Below are positions 7,667-14,148 of a stretch of DNA of 17,587 nucleotides, in pieces (position 1 is the stretch's first letter; every line of letters begins with the position of its first letter). The DNA comes from an uncultured Eubacteriales bacterium (GTDB lineage Bacteria; Bacillota; Clostridia; Oscillospirales; Oscillospiraceae). Below the pieces are notes generated by a model that worked only from the letters and a program-made list of their open reading frames with translations, was not told the DNA's origin and did not search any database. A program made the translations under genes and the position numbers. The DNA lies in contig USMI01000023.1 in the NCBI GenBank assembly GCA_900555735.1, positions 1 through 17,587 of the forward strand, in the 5' to 3' direction.

Positions 7667-8263
7667 TCAGCTCTCCTCCGTGATGCCCTCCGGCATCTCC
7701 AGCAGGTTCCCCTGCTCATCCAGCCGCAGCTGGCCGTCGCCCTCCATGCCGGGCATCTCCGGCAGGTCGTCCAGCGACCGCAGGTGGAAGGCCCGCAGGA
7801 ACGCCTGCGTGGTGCGGTACAGCCGGGGCCGCCCCGGCACCTGAAGCCGTCCGCACTCCTCGATGAGATGGCGGTCCAGCAGCAGCCCCACCGTATAGGA
7901 GCTGTCCACGCCACGGATCTGATCCACATAGGCCCTTGTGGTGGGCTGATAGTAGGCGATGATAGTCAGCACCTCCAGCGCCGGCTGGCTCAGCTTGGCG
8001 GGCTTACGCACCTCGAAGGCGCGACGGATGATATCGCCGTACTCCGGCGCGGAGCACAGCTGATAGCTGTCCTCCAGCTTCAAAAGCCGCATGCCCCGGC
8101 GCTCATAGGCGTAATAATCCGCCAGCTTCTGCAAAACCAGCTCCACCGTGGGGCGATCCATATCCATGGCCATGCAGAGGCGATCCACCGCCACCGGCTC
8201 GCCGGAGGCGAACAGGATGCCCTCGATGGCGGCCTCCACTTCTTTCATTTCAAGCGTATCCAT
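7667..8263 (-). CDS. scpB: Segregation and condensation protein B
   Basis: This 198-residue ScpB is one of the two kleisin-complex partners of SMC in chromosome condensation and segregation. It shows the winged-helix pattern: AIEGILFASGEPV (about 12-24), LSQPALEVLTIIAYYQPTTRAYVDQIRGVDS (about 91-121) and the second wing motif GRPRLYRTTQAFL (about 143-155). The C-terminal tail is acidic, as usual. The ATG at 8263 follows GGAAGG by six bases. A second ATG five codons on lacks an SD. It lies 12 bases after scpA, the standard scpA-scpB order. Confidence 0.95.
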   Translation of the reverse strand: MDTLEMKEVEAAIEGILFASGEPVAVDRLCMAMDMDRPTVELVLQKLADYYAYERRGMRLLKLEDSYQLCSAPEYGDIIRRAFEVRKPAKLSQPALEVLTIIAYYQPTTRAYVDQIRGVDSSYTVGLLLDRHLIEECGRLQVPGRPRLYRTTQAFLRAFHLRSLDDLPEMPGMEGDGQLRLDEQGNLLEMPEGITEES

Positions 8264-8275
8264 ATCTTACCTTCC

Positions 8276-9070
8276 TCAAACCTCTCCCTGCCAATCGTCC
8301 GGCATGTCGCCGTCGCACTCCACGGTGCAGTCGTTGACGCCGGACGCCAAATGAATGATGCGGCTGCGGCACAGCTCCAGCACGGCCATGAAGGTGGCCA
8401 CAATCTCGCTGCGGCTGCGGCTGCCCCGGAACAGCAGCAGAAAACGGGTGATGCCGCCGGTCTTGAGCCGCTGGAAGATCTCCCGCGCCTTGGTCTCCAC
8501 GGAGTACGGCTCACGCCGCACGATCTCGTCAAATGGCTTCATGTCCGGCTGGCCGTCCAGCTGGCCCCGGCGGTCCGACACCTCCTGCATGGCGATGATC
8601 AGGTCCCCCGGCTGCTGGTCGTATTCGTAGATCTTGCCCCGCTCCATCACCTCGGGATTGCGGGTCATGATGTCCCGGCCGAACTCCGCCATGGGGCCCA
8701 GCCGCTCCGTCAGCAGCTTGACGCGGGCGTAGGTATCACCCCGCTGGCGCTCCTCCAGCGATTTGATCAGGGCGTCCATCTCGCTCTGTGCTTCCTCGTC
8801 CTCCAGACTCAGCAGCATGCGGGTCTTGATGTACATTAAGTGGGCAGCCATAGTGATGAACTCGCTGGCCACCTCCAGATCCATCTGCTTGCGCCGTTCC
8901 AGATACTCCAGATACTGGTCAAGAATCAGGGAAATGGGGATATCCTGTATCTCGATCTTATTTTTGCTCAGCAGGAACAGGATCAGATCCAGCGGGCCCT
9001 CGAAATCCTCCAGCGGTTCGCTGCCCTTGGCCTGCACCACCTTTTCCAGCTTGAAAATGGGATTATCCAA
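8276..9070 (-). CDS. scpA: Segregation and condensation protein A (kleisin)
   Basis: This 264-residue ScpA bridges the SMC heads and binds ScpB. The family hallmark FEGPLDLILFLLSKNKIEIQDIPISLILDQYLEYL covers about residues 23-57. EVASEFITMAAHLMYIKTRMLL follows (about 66-87), then an acidic linker. The C-terminal winged helix contains FLLLFRGSRSRSEIVATFMAVLELCR. The start is TTG at 9070, with GAGG about ten bases upstream overlapping the end of the protease gene. No better ATG precedes the FEGPLDL motif. The 11-base gap to the upstream gene supports one operon. Confidence 0.95.
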   Translation of the reverse strand: MDNPIFKLEKVVQAKGSEPLEDFEGPLDLILFLLSKNKIEIQDIPISLILDQYLEYLERRKQMDLEVASEFITMAAHLMYIKTRMLLSLEDEEAQSEMDALIKSLEERQRGDTYARVKLLTERLGPMAEFGRDIMTRNPEVMERGKIYEYDQQPGDLIIAMQEVSDRRGQLDGQPDMKPFDEIVRREPYSVETKAREIFQRLKTGGITRFLLLFRGSRSRSEIVATFMAVLELCRSRIIHLASGVNDCTVECDGDMPDDWQGEV

Positions 9071-9081
9071 TGGTATTTACC

Positions 9082-9744
9082 TCAATAAAAGCCGACGATG
9101 CGGCAGAATAGCTGGAACACCCAGCCGATGGCGGCATCCAGCACGTTGGAAAGTGCGCCGAAGCATACCAGCGCCATGATGATCAGCATGCCGAAGCGCT
9201 CATAGCGCATCAGCCAGTCATACTGCCGGTCCGGCAGCAGTACCGCCAGCACCTTGGAGCCGTCCAGCGGCGGAATGGGGATCAGGTTGAACAAGCCGAG
9301 GCCGATGGACATCAGCGCCGTGTTCATCAGAAAGTAAAACAGCGTCTCGTTGATCTCGCCGGTCTCCATCCCGTGGGTGTACATCAGTCGTGCGCCCAGC
9401 AGCAGCCACAGTGCCAGCAGCAGATTGGACACCGGCCCGGCCAGCGCCGTGATGGCCATGCCCTGCTTGGGATGCTTGAAGTAGTTGGGGTTCACCGGCA
9501 CGGGCTTTGCCCAGCCCACACCGGTCAGCACCATGGCCGCAAGGCCGATCCAGTCGATGTGCCGCAGGGGGTTCAGGGACAGGCGGTGGTTCCGCTTGGC
9601 CGTAGGGTCTCCCAGAAAGAACGCGGCAATACCATGGCAGGTCTCGTGCAGGATCAAGCAGATCAGCACCGCCGCCACACGCAGCAGCGTGTCCCGCAGC
9701 GAGCCAAGATCCAGCGCGTTCCAAAGATTCTGCAAATAGTTCAA
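9082..9744 (-). CDS. Site-2 protease family (M50) membrane metalloprotease
   Basis: This 220-residue intramembrane metalloprotease belongs to the short M50 subgroup often found before scpA. The zinc motif HETCH is at 33-37 (HEXXH), and the third-ligand region NLIPIPPLDG is at about 153-162, with its Asp. GWAKPVPVNP and AGPVSNLLLAL are typical, and about four membrane helices are visible. The substrate is unknown. I chose the TTG at 9744, ten bases after AGGAG, because family members usually begin about this far before HEXXH. The frame stays open upstream to 9888 and would add a hydrophobic segment. That stretch is AT-rich and contains a promoter-like pair and phased repeats, so I read it as regulatory. 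Confidence 0.88.
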   Translation of the reverse strand: MNYLQNLWNALDLGSLRDTLLRVAAVLICLILHETCHGIAAFFLGDPTAKRNHRLSLNPLRHIDWIGLAAMVLTGVGWAKPVPVNPNYFKHPKQGMAITALAGPVSNLLLALWLLLGARLMYTHGMETGEINETLFYFLMNTALMSIGLGLFNLIPIPPLDGSKVLAVLLPDRQYDWLMRYERFGMLIIMALVCFGALSNVLDAAIGWVFQLFCRIVGFY

Positions 9745-9799
9745 AAAAGGGTCACTCCTATCGAAAGGGCTATTACGCCAAATTACCAATAACAGTATA

Positions 9800-9828
9800 A
9801 TTATAGCAAATACCAAGGCCAAACACAA
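9800..9828 (-). promoter_or_regulatory. Promoter for the M50-scpAB-to-rpsA operon
   Basis: TTGTGT (9828-9823) and a consensus TATAAT (9805-9800) are separated by 17 bases in AT-rich DNA. Transcription would begin near 9793, ahead of the AGGAG SD at 9759-9755. The -35 is weak (3 of 6). The position supports the shorter protease start. Confidence 0.5.
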
Positions 9829-9849
9829 GAAAAAATTCCCTTGCCCATT

Positions 9850-9902
9850 TGTAACCATTTTGTAGCCAAAGCTGTAACCAAAGCGCAACGGATCTGTAAT
9901 GA
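9850..9902 (+). promoter_or_regulatory. Phased TGTAACCA direct repeats, possible operator
   Basis: TGTAACCA, TGTAGCCA and TGTAACCA begin at 9850, 9861 and 9873. A partial fourth copy, TGTAATGA, begins at 9895. Offsets of 11, 12 and 22 bases keep the copies on one face of the helix. They lie between two divergent promoters, as expected of a site for a regulator such as an OmpR/PhoB-type response regulator. No candidate regulator is in the window. Confidence 0.35.
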
Positions 9903-9921
9903 TGTTTACCGCTCCTTCGCA

Positions 9922-9927
9922 TATAAT
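9922..9927 (+). promoter_or_regulatory. -10 element for the 59-residue membrane peptide gene
   Basis: A consensus TATAAT lies 58 bases before the ATG at 9986. No recognisable -35 sits 16-18 bases upstream, so the promoter may need an activator. The phased TGTAACCA repeats just upstream would be suitably placed. Confidence 0.35.
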
Positions 9928-9985
9928 AGAGACATAAAAGGATAGAAAGGAAATATTCGTTCACACTTTGAAAGGAGTTATCGCC

Positions 9986-10165
9986 ATGAAGAATCTGCTG
10001 CCGATCATCGCGGGCGTGGTGCTGTGCCTTATCTGCACCGTTGTTGGTATCCTGATCCCCCAGTTCTCCGCACTGGCCTATGTTACCGTAACGCTGGCCT
10101 GCGTCACAGGGCTTCTGTGTATTGGCGGTATCCTCCGCCATATCACACGGGACGGCTCTGTGTAA
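9986..10165 (+). CDS. Small two-helix membrane protein, function unknown
   Basis: This 59-residue protein is almost entirely two hydrophobic helices, LLPIIAGVVLCLICTVVGILI (about 4-24) and YVTVTLACVTGLLCIGGIL (about 33-51), with a short polar tail. I do not recognise a family. The ATG at 9986 follows AAGGAG by eight bases. An in-frame TTG at 9968 overlaps that SD and was rejected. The gene is monocistronic: a -10 element lies upstream and a very strong terminator begins 18 bases after the stop. It diverges from the large minus-strand operon and shares its upstream region. SD, start, stop and terminator together make a real gene likely. Confidence 0.7.
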   Translation: MKNLLPIIAGVVLCLICTVVGILIPQFSALAYVTVTLACVTGLLCIGGILRHITRDGSV

Positions 10166-10182
10166 GGGCCGCGATCACATAG

Positions 10183-10214
10183 AGCCGCCCCGCCGCAAAT
10201 GCGGCGGGGCGGCT
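10183..10214 (+). terminator. Strong hairpin after the small membrane protein
   Basis: A perfect 13-bp GC stem (10184-10196 with 10201-10213), extended by an A-T pair, has an AAAT loop and is followed by TTGCGTTTAAA. The U-tract is imperfect, but the stem is very stable. Confidence 0.8.
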
Positions 10215-10360
10215 TGCGTTTAAAAATTGTTTCATTTTGATTTACAGATTCGTTACATCCTTTTCAGGATTTTTTAAGATTTCTGCGGTATGATGTACCC
10301 AGATCAAAAAGAAACGCGAGTCTTTTTCTTCATTCTCCTCTCTCTTTTTCATTATTTGCA

Positions 10361-10400
10361 GCAAAAGGCGCACCGGATCTCCCACCGGTGCGCCTTTTGC
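10361..10400 (-). terminator. Terminator of spoIIR
   Basis: A perfect 16-bp stem (10361-10376 with 10385-10400) has an 8-base loop and begins two bases after the spoIIR stop. The stem ends carry AAAA/TTTT, so it can work on either strand. The 146 bases between this and the convergent terminator at 10183-10214 are AT-rich and hold no supported gene. Confidence 0.85.
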
Positions 10401-10402
10401 CG

Positions 10403-11020
10403 TTATCGCTTTCCCAGCCATTGCCGCAGCTGCTCCCACAGCTCCACCGACCGGAACCGCAGCACATAACCGGCATCCTCCTCGGTGATAAGGTTCACGT
10501 CGTCGTCCGTCAGTCCGGCGGCAACGGCTGTCCGGGGCATATCGGTAGCGGCAGCGGTACACAAAGGCGGGTACACCACACACCACCAGTTCTGCCCCTC
10601 CCCTTCGCCGATCACCAGCCGCAGGGCCATGTACTCCCCGGCAGGCAGGGAAAAGCCGTCATACTCCTTCAGCGGGAACTCCGTGCTGGCCAGCTGGGCC
10701 GTCACCGGATAGTCGTAGCCCTGCACGGCGATCTCCCGTTGGGCAATATCCTCAATGCGCGTCAGCTCCTCACGAAGCCGCACCTGCGCGTCCTCCATGT
10801 CGGCGGAGCGCTGCAAAACGGTGGTGGTGAAATCCAGCACCCTGTCCCGCACCTCCAGCTTCAGCGCCTGATCGGCGTCGCTGTCGGAATTGGCGATCAC
10901 ATGCAGGCGGATCATCTTCTGCGCCAGCGCGTCCTGCCGCTGCATGGACCACGCGCCCCACAGCATGGCGGCGCACAGTCCCAGCAGCAGCGCCAGCTCC
11001 CATTTCTTCCATCGTGTCAT
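10403..11020 (-). CDS. spoIIR: Stage II sporulation protein R
   Basis: This 205-residue protein is the forespore-made signal that triggers SpoIIGA to process pro-sigma-E in the mother cell. It has one N-terminal hydrophobic segment (about 8-25) acting as signal or anchor. The conserved core follows: KMIRLHVIANSDSDADQALKLEVRDRVL (about 35-62), FPLKEYDGFSLPAGEYMALRLVIGEGEGQNWWCVVYPPLC (about 114-153) and a C-terminal helical region. Length fits SpoIIR. The ATG at 11020 lies directly after a hairpin whose 3' arm holds the only SD-like bases (AAGGACGG). A pair of elements resembling forespore sigma factor sites lies upstream, fitting sigma-F control known in Bacillus. Confidence 0.94.
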   Translation of the reverse strand: MTRWKKWELALLLGLCAAMLWGAWSMQRQDALAQKMIRLHVIANSDSDADQALKLEVRDRVLDFTTTVLQRSADMEDAQVRLREELTRIEDIAQREIAVQGYDYPVTAQLASTEFPLKEYDGFSLPAGEYMALRLVIGEGEGQNWWCVVYPPLCTAAATDMPRTAVAAGLTDDDVNLITEEDAGYVLRFRSVELWEQLRQWLGKR

Positions 11021-11022
11021 AT

Positions 11023-11072
11023 CAAAAACCGTCCTTATCGCAGGAATTTTCCTACAATATGGACGGTTTTTG
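11023..11072 (-). terminator. Hairpin between ispE and spoIIR; terminator or attenuator
   Basis: A 12-bp stem (CAAAAACCGTCC at 11072-11061, GGACGGTTTTTG at 11034-11023) encloses a 26-base loop that holds a smaller AGGAA/TTCCT hairpin. The 3' arm ends in TTTTT, so it can terminate ispE transcripts. The same arm contains the only SD-like bases for spoIIR, so read-through RNA would also hide that site. Confidence 0.6.
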
Positions 11073-11084
11073 TGAATATTATAC
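11055..11084 (-). promoter_or_regulatory. Sporulation sigma (F/G-like) promoter for spoIIR
   Basis: GTATA (11084-11080, overlapping the ispE stop) and CATATTG (11061-11055) are exactly 18 bases apart. This resembles the Bacillus forespore consensus GHATR-18-CATNNTA with one mismatch at the last -10 base. The gene downstream is a known forespore gene. RNA starting near 11048 would lack the 5' arm of the surrounding hairpin. Confidence 0.4.
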
Positions 11085-12260
11085 CTTGGATACGCAAAAA
11101 GTACAGGGATATGTCTCTTTCAGCGACTTTGCCGCCGCTTCCGCGTCCTCCTGACAGCGGAACAGGCCGAATACGGCGCTGCCGCTGCCGGTCATCTGGG
11201 CGTTCAGCGCACCCTGCTGCCGCAGGCGCTCCACAATGTCGGGCACAGCGCTGTCCTCCGGCAGCACCTGCTGAAAGTCGTTGCTCAGTCCCGCCGCGAT
11301 GGCGGACAGGTTGCCCTTTTCCAGCCCTTCCCGTACCGTGCGGCTGTCGCCGCTGACGCGCCGCGGCGCATTGTCGATGGCGGCATACATGGCGGCGGTG
11401 GAATGGCTCTCCTCCGGCTTGACGATCACCAGCCAGCAGGGCGGCATATCCGGCAGGGCCGCCAGCTTTTCGCCCCGGCCGGTGGCCAGCGCCGTACCGC
11501 CCCGGATGAAGAACGGTACATCGCTGCCCAGCTGCGCGGCCATCTCCTCCAGCTGCGTGTCGGTCATATCCGGCGCGTACAGCGTCCGCAGGGCGCGGAG
11601 CACCGCCGCCGCGTCGCTGCTGCCGCCGCCCAGTCCCGCCTGAGCGGGGATGCGTTTTTCCAGCGTGATGGTGACGAAATCCTCCTTCACGCCCAGCTCC
11701 TGAAAGAACAGCCGCAGCGCCTTCATGCACAGATTGTCCTCCACCCGCGCCGTCACCGGTGTGTCGCAGATCAGTTGATCCTGAATACCGGGATGGCGCA
11801 CCACCGTCACCGTGTCGCAGAGGCCGACCGCGGTCATGACGGTCTCCACCTCATGGTAGCCGTCAGGGCGCTTCTCCCCTACTGTCAACGTCAGATTCAC
11901 CTTGGCATGGGCCGTCTCCGCGACAGAGCGGCCTTTGTCGTCCACCGGCACCGCCTGCAAGCCACGCCGCACCGACGGCGGCAATAGCCACGCGGCGCAC
12001 ACCTGCAATACCGTGACGGCCACCGCCGCCAGCTGCTGATCCTTCTCCGGCATCAGGCACAGGGTACGCATCAGCATGAAGTCCACCACCACGAACAGCA
12101 CCGCAAACTGCACCAGCATCCGGCGATAGAGCCTGTCCGCGTCTGCCTGCCGCTCCGCCTCCGGCGCACGGCGCAGACGGAGAGGCAGCAGCGGCCAGAT
12201 GGCCGCCGCCAGCAGATACAATAGGCAGACCGCATAAGCGGGGAACCAGAATCGCAGCAT
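11079..12260 (-). CDS. ispE: 4-diphosphocytidyl-2-C-methyl-D-erythritol kinase with N-terminal membrane domain
   Basis: This 393-residue protein joins about 115 N-terminal residues of unrecognised membrane sequence to a complete IspE. IspE phosphorylates CDP-methylerythritol in the MEP pathway. Kinase part: AHAKVNLTLTVGEKRPDGYHEVETV (from about 117, K120 the expected active-site lysine), GHMP ATP loop GLGGGSSDAA (209-218), SDVPFF with D247 the likely catalytic Asp, and C-terminal MTGSGSAVFG. The N-terminal part has three likely helices (about 5-26, 48-67, 76-95). Stand-alone IspE is usually 280-300 residues and soluble, so the extension is unusual. The ATG at 12260 has GAGG nine bases upstream; a GTG 15 bases earlier lacks an SD. 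I see no SD for a separate kinase start at the junction. Confidence 0.92.
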   Translation of the reverse strand: MLRFWFPAYAVCLLYLLAAAIWPLLPLRLRRAPEAERQADADRLYRRMLVQFAVLFVVVDFMLMRTLCLMPEKDQQLAAVAVTVLQVCAAWLLPPSVRRGLQAVPVDDKGRSVAETAHAKVNLTLTVGEKRPDGYHEVETVMTAVGLCDTVTVVRHPGIQDQLICDTPVTARVEDNLCMKALRLFFQELGVKEDFVTITLEKRIPAQAGLGGGSSDAAAVLRALRTLYAPDMTDTQLEEMAAQLGSDVPFFIRGGTALATGRGEKLAALPDMPPCWLVIVKPEESHSTAAMYAAIDNAPRRVSGDSRTVREGLEKGNLSAIAAGLSNDFQQVLPEDSAVPDIVERLRQQGALNAQMTGSGSAVFGLFRCQEDAEAAAKSLKETYPCTFCVSKV

Positions 12261-12284
12261 CGTCACATACCTCACGAAAAGAAT

Positions 12285-12311
12285 GAGCCGCCGGAGCTTC
12301 TCCGGCGGCTC
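12285..12311 (-). terminator. Terminator of the DUF1015 gene
   Basis: A perfect 12-bp GC stem (12285-12296 with 12300-12311) has a 3-base loop and is followed on the minus strand by ATTCTTTTC. It lies 40 bases after the DUF1015 stop and 25 bases before the ispE start. A TATAAT (12319-12314) just before it could be an ispE promoter, but no -35 is evident. Confidence 0.75.
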
Positions 12312-12350
12312 TTATTATACTATACCGCGTAAAGGATTTCTACTGTCTTT

Positions 12351-13634
12351 TTACTTGACGATCTTGCGGGCCTCGATGTAGTAGCGCTTGTCCTGCGCGT
12401 GACCCATGGAGAAGGTCTTGCGGGGCAGCACGCCATCGGCCATAACGGTCTTGAACAGCTGCTCCTTGCCCATGGCGGGCAGCAGGAAGCCCATGTTGCC
12501 GGGCTTGCTGCCCAGCTCGCGGGTCACGTCGTCGCCGTGGATGTAGTCCACCTCGCCGCCGTTGTCCTTCAGGTACTGGTCGATGACGCCCTGCAGGGTG
12601 CCCACCGCCAGCTGGACCTTGGGATCGGGGACAGTGATGAAGTGGCTTTCGCCATTCCACACGAACTCGATGGTGTGGCCGTCGCCCTTGCCCTCGTAGG
12701 CGTTGGGATAGGCGGCGCGGAAGGCATTCATGAACTTCTCGTGATCCACGCCGAACAGCACGCGGTGGATGGGCTCGAACTGCAGCGCGTCGTCGTGGTT
12801 GTTGACCACCTCCACCAGCGCATAGCGGGCGGGCAGGGCCAGATACTCCTCGGGGGTCTTGCCCTTCTTCTGCTCCTCATAGCAGGCCTTGGCGGTGGCC
12901 AGAGAGTGGTTGCCGTCGCCCACGGCGAACAGCAGAGGCGCCACGCCGGAGACGTTGTACTTCTTCTGCATGGCCTCGTCGGTGGTCAGACCCTCCAGAG
13001 AGGCGGCCACGGCGTCGATCTGGGCCTGAGACAGCTTATAGCCCTTGATGTGGCCGCCGTTCTGCATCAGGTCGAAATCGTACAGCTTCTCCATGGTATC
13101 GGCAGCGGCGGTCAGCGGCTCGATAACGGTCTTGTCGGGGTCGTCGATCAGCAGCATGACGTGGGGCAGTTCGATGGGCGCGTTGCGGCGCACACGGGCG
13201 CGGGGAGGAATACGGTCCAGCACGGTGCCCTCGGTGGCGCGGATGAGGGCACCGGAGCCGGGGGTAAAGTCATAAGCGTCCAGATCCACCATGCCGATCA
13301 GGCCGTGACGGATCTTGCCGTCGGACTGCTGGCGCTCAATGTAGATCAGGGAGTCGGTCAGGGTCTCGAACACGCCGTCGGCGATGTACTTGGACATGGA
13401 GTCGTTGATGTTCTGGATGAACTCGTCCACATTGGGAGCCTTCAGGTTGGCCTCCGGCAGGATCAGGCGCAGGGTGGAGGGCGCGTCGCCCACCTGCTGC
13501 TCAACGGCCTGCCAGTACTCCGGCTCGGACGTGAACTGGTCGCAGGCCACCACGGCCCACTTGGTCATGTCCTGCTCCTTGGGCAGCAGGATATCAGCGG
13601 GATAAAAGCCCAGCTTTTCAAACTTGTTATTCAT
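12351..13634 (-). CDS. DUF1015 family protein
   Basis: This 427-residue protein matches DUF1015, a soluble family of unproven biochemical role that often neighbours serine-biosynthesis genes in Clostridia (from memory; no such gene is visible here). Recognisable parts are the N-terminal LGFYPADILLP, IRATEGTVLDRIPPRARVRR (about 131-150), ELPHVMLLIDDPDKTVIE (155-172), the most conserved loop VGDGNHSLATAK (238-249) and the C-terminal GNMGFLLPAMGKEQLFKTVMADGVLPRKTFSMGHAQDKRYYIEA. The ATG at 13634 follows a perfect AGGAGG by six bases, so an in-frame reading 54 bases longer is rejected. It has its own promoter and terminator, so it is monocistronic. Codon use is strongly biased to C/G-ending codons, suggesting high expression. 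Confidence 0.88.
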   Translation of the reverse strand: MNNKFEKLGFYPADILLPKEQDMTKWAVVACDQFTSEPEYWQAVEQQVGDAPSTLRLILPEANLKAPNVDEFIQNINDSMSKYIADGVFETLTDSLIYIERQQSDGKIRHGLIGMVDLDAYDFTPGSGALIRATEGTVLDRIPPRARVRRNAPIELPHVMLLIDDPDKTVIEPLTAAADTMEKLYDFDLMQNGGHIKGYKLSQAQIDAVAASLEGLTTDEAMQKKYNVSGVAPLLFAVGDGNHSLATAKACYEEQKKGKTPEEYLALPARYALVEVVNNHDDALQFEPIHRVLFGVDHEKFMNAFRAAYPNAYEGKGDGHTIEFVWNGESHFITVPDPKVQLAVGTLQGVIDQYLKDNGGEVDYIHGDDVTRELGSKPGNMGFLLPAMGKEQLFKTVMADGVLPRKTFSMGHAQDKRYYIEARKIVK

Positions 13635-13686
13635 GTCGTTCCTCCTGTTTGTGATAAAGGTGCGGTTCGTTCCGTAATGTACCTTC

Positions 13687-13716
13687 ATGATACCATAAAT
13701 TTACCGGATAATGCAA
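13687..13716 (-). promoter_or_regulatory. Promoter of the DUF1015 gene
   Basis: TTGCAT (13716-13711) and TATCAT (13692-13687) are separated by 18 bases, with a TG one base before the -10 (extended -10). Two AAAAATTTTT tracts (13725-13734 and 13748-13757), 23 bases apart, lie just upstream and could act as an UP element or a bend. Confidence 0.6.
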
Positions 13717-13819
13717 CGGTTTCCAAAAATTTTTAAGATAATCTGACAAAAATTTTTGCATAGAACAGCCGTCTGCCGCAAAAGCTATCCGCGCCAAGCT
13801 ATTTCAGGGAGGTCATATT

Positions 13820-14029
13820 TTGAAGATCATTGATAAGATCGCGCTGGTGCTGATCGTCATCGGCGCGCTGAATTGGGGCAGCGTGGGCTTTTTCGGCTTC
13901 GACTGCGTGGCGTTTCTCTTCGGCGGCCAGATGGGCACCATCAGCCGCATCATCTACGCGCTGGTAGGCGTGGCGGGCCTGTGGGGCATCACCATGATCT
14001 TCCGGGACGACGGAAACGAGAGCGAATAA
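13820..14029 (+). CDS. DUF378 family small membrane protein
   Basis: This 69-residue protein has two hydrophobic helices and the DUF378 (YuzA-like) pattern: IDKIALVLIVIGALNWGSVGFFGFD (about 4-28) with the conserved ALNWG, then ISRIIYALVGVAGLWGI (about 41-57) and a short charged tail. The family is common in Firmicutes and has no established function. The start is TTG at 13820, with GGGAGG seven bases upstream. No ATG in frame fits. It is a single-gene unit with a strong terminator 13 bases after the stop. A CTGACA at 13743-13748 might be a -35, but no matching -10 is seen. Confidence 0.88.
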   Translation: MKIIDKIALVLIVIGALNWGSVGFFGFDCVAFLFGGQMGTISRIIYALVGVAGLWGITMIFRDDGNESE

Positions 14030-14041
14030 CGGTTCCCCCGC

Positions 14042-14072
14042 CAAAAAAGCCGCCCGATGGGCGGCTTTTTTG
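14042..14072 (+). terminator. Bidirectional terminator after DUF378
   Basis: GCCGCCC and GGGCGGC pair around a 3-base loop, flanked by A6 and T6, giving a 14-bp stem. It terminates the DUF378 transcript and, read the other way, can serve the mrnC-rqcH operon that converges on it. Confidence 0.88.
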
Positions 14073-14086
14073 ATAGGTACATCCAT

Positions 14087-14112
14087 AAGGCTCCCTCGTC
14101 AGAGGGAGGCTT
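14087..14112. repeat. CTCCCTC/GAGGGAG hairpin, possible dispersed repeat
   Basis: CTCCCTC (14091-14097) and GAGGGAG (14102-14108) pair around GTCA. The stem extends by three pairs after one G-G mismatch. The wording (AAGGCTCCCTCGTCAGAGGG, then AGGCTTTGG) resembles intergenic repeats I associate with gut Firmicutes genomes. It could also be a second terminator for the operon converging from the right. Copy number cannot be judged here. Confidence 0.35.
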
Positions 14113-14148
14113 TGGTCGCTGAAAAAAACGCACCGGGCGGTTGGGGAT

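Noticed and set aside
9745..9888. Longer start for the M50 protease adding a hydrophobic N-terminal segment
   Set aside because: The extra segment is AT-rich, lacks a usable SD and overlaps a TATAAT promoter and the phased repeats. The TTG at 9744 has an SD and fits family length. Some doubt remains because the extension is hydrophobic.
10242..10352. A 36-codon minus-strand frame beginning MKKREENEEK after spoIIR
   Set aside because: It lies just beyond the spoIIR terminator, has no SD or promoter and matches nothing I recognise.
12314..12319. TATAAT as the ispE promoter
   Set aside because: No -35 at a proper distance, and the start point would fall inside the DUF1015 terminator stem. Possible, but unsupported.
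13635..13688. N-terminal extension of the DUF1015 protein
   Set aside because: The extension reads through the SD and the leader up to the -10 region; AGGAGG six bases before 13634 decides the start.
12399..13736. A 445-residue open frame on the plus strand opposite the DUF1015 gene
   Set aside because: Gly/Val/His-rich antisense shadow of a strongly codon-biased gene, with no SD or domain.
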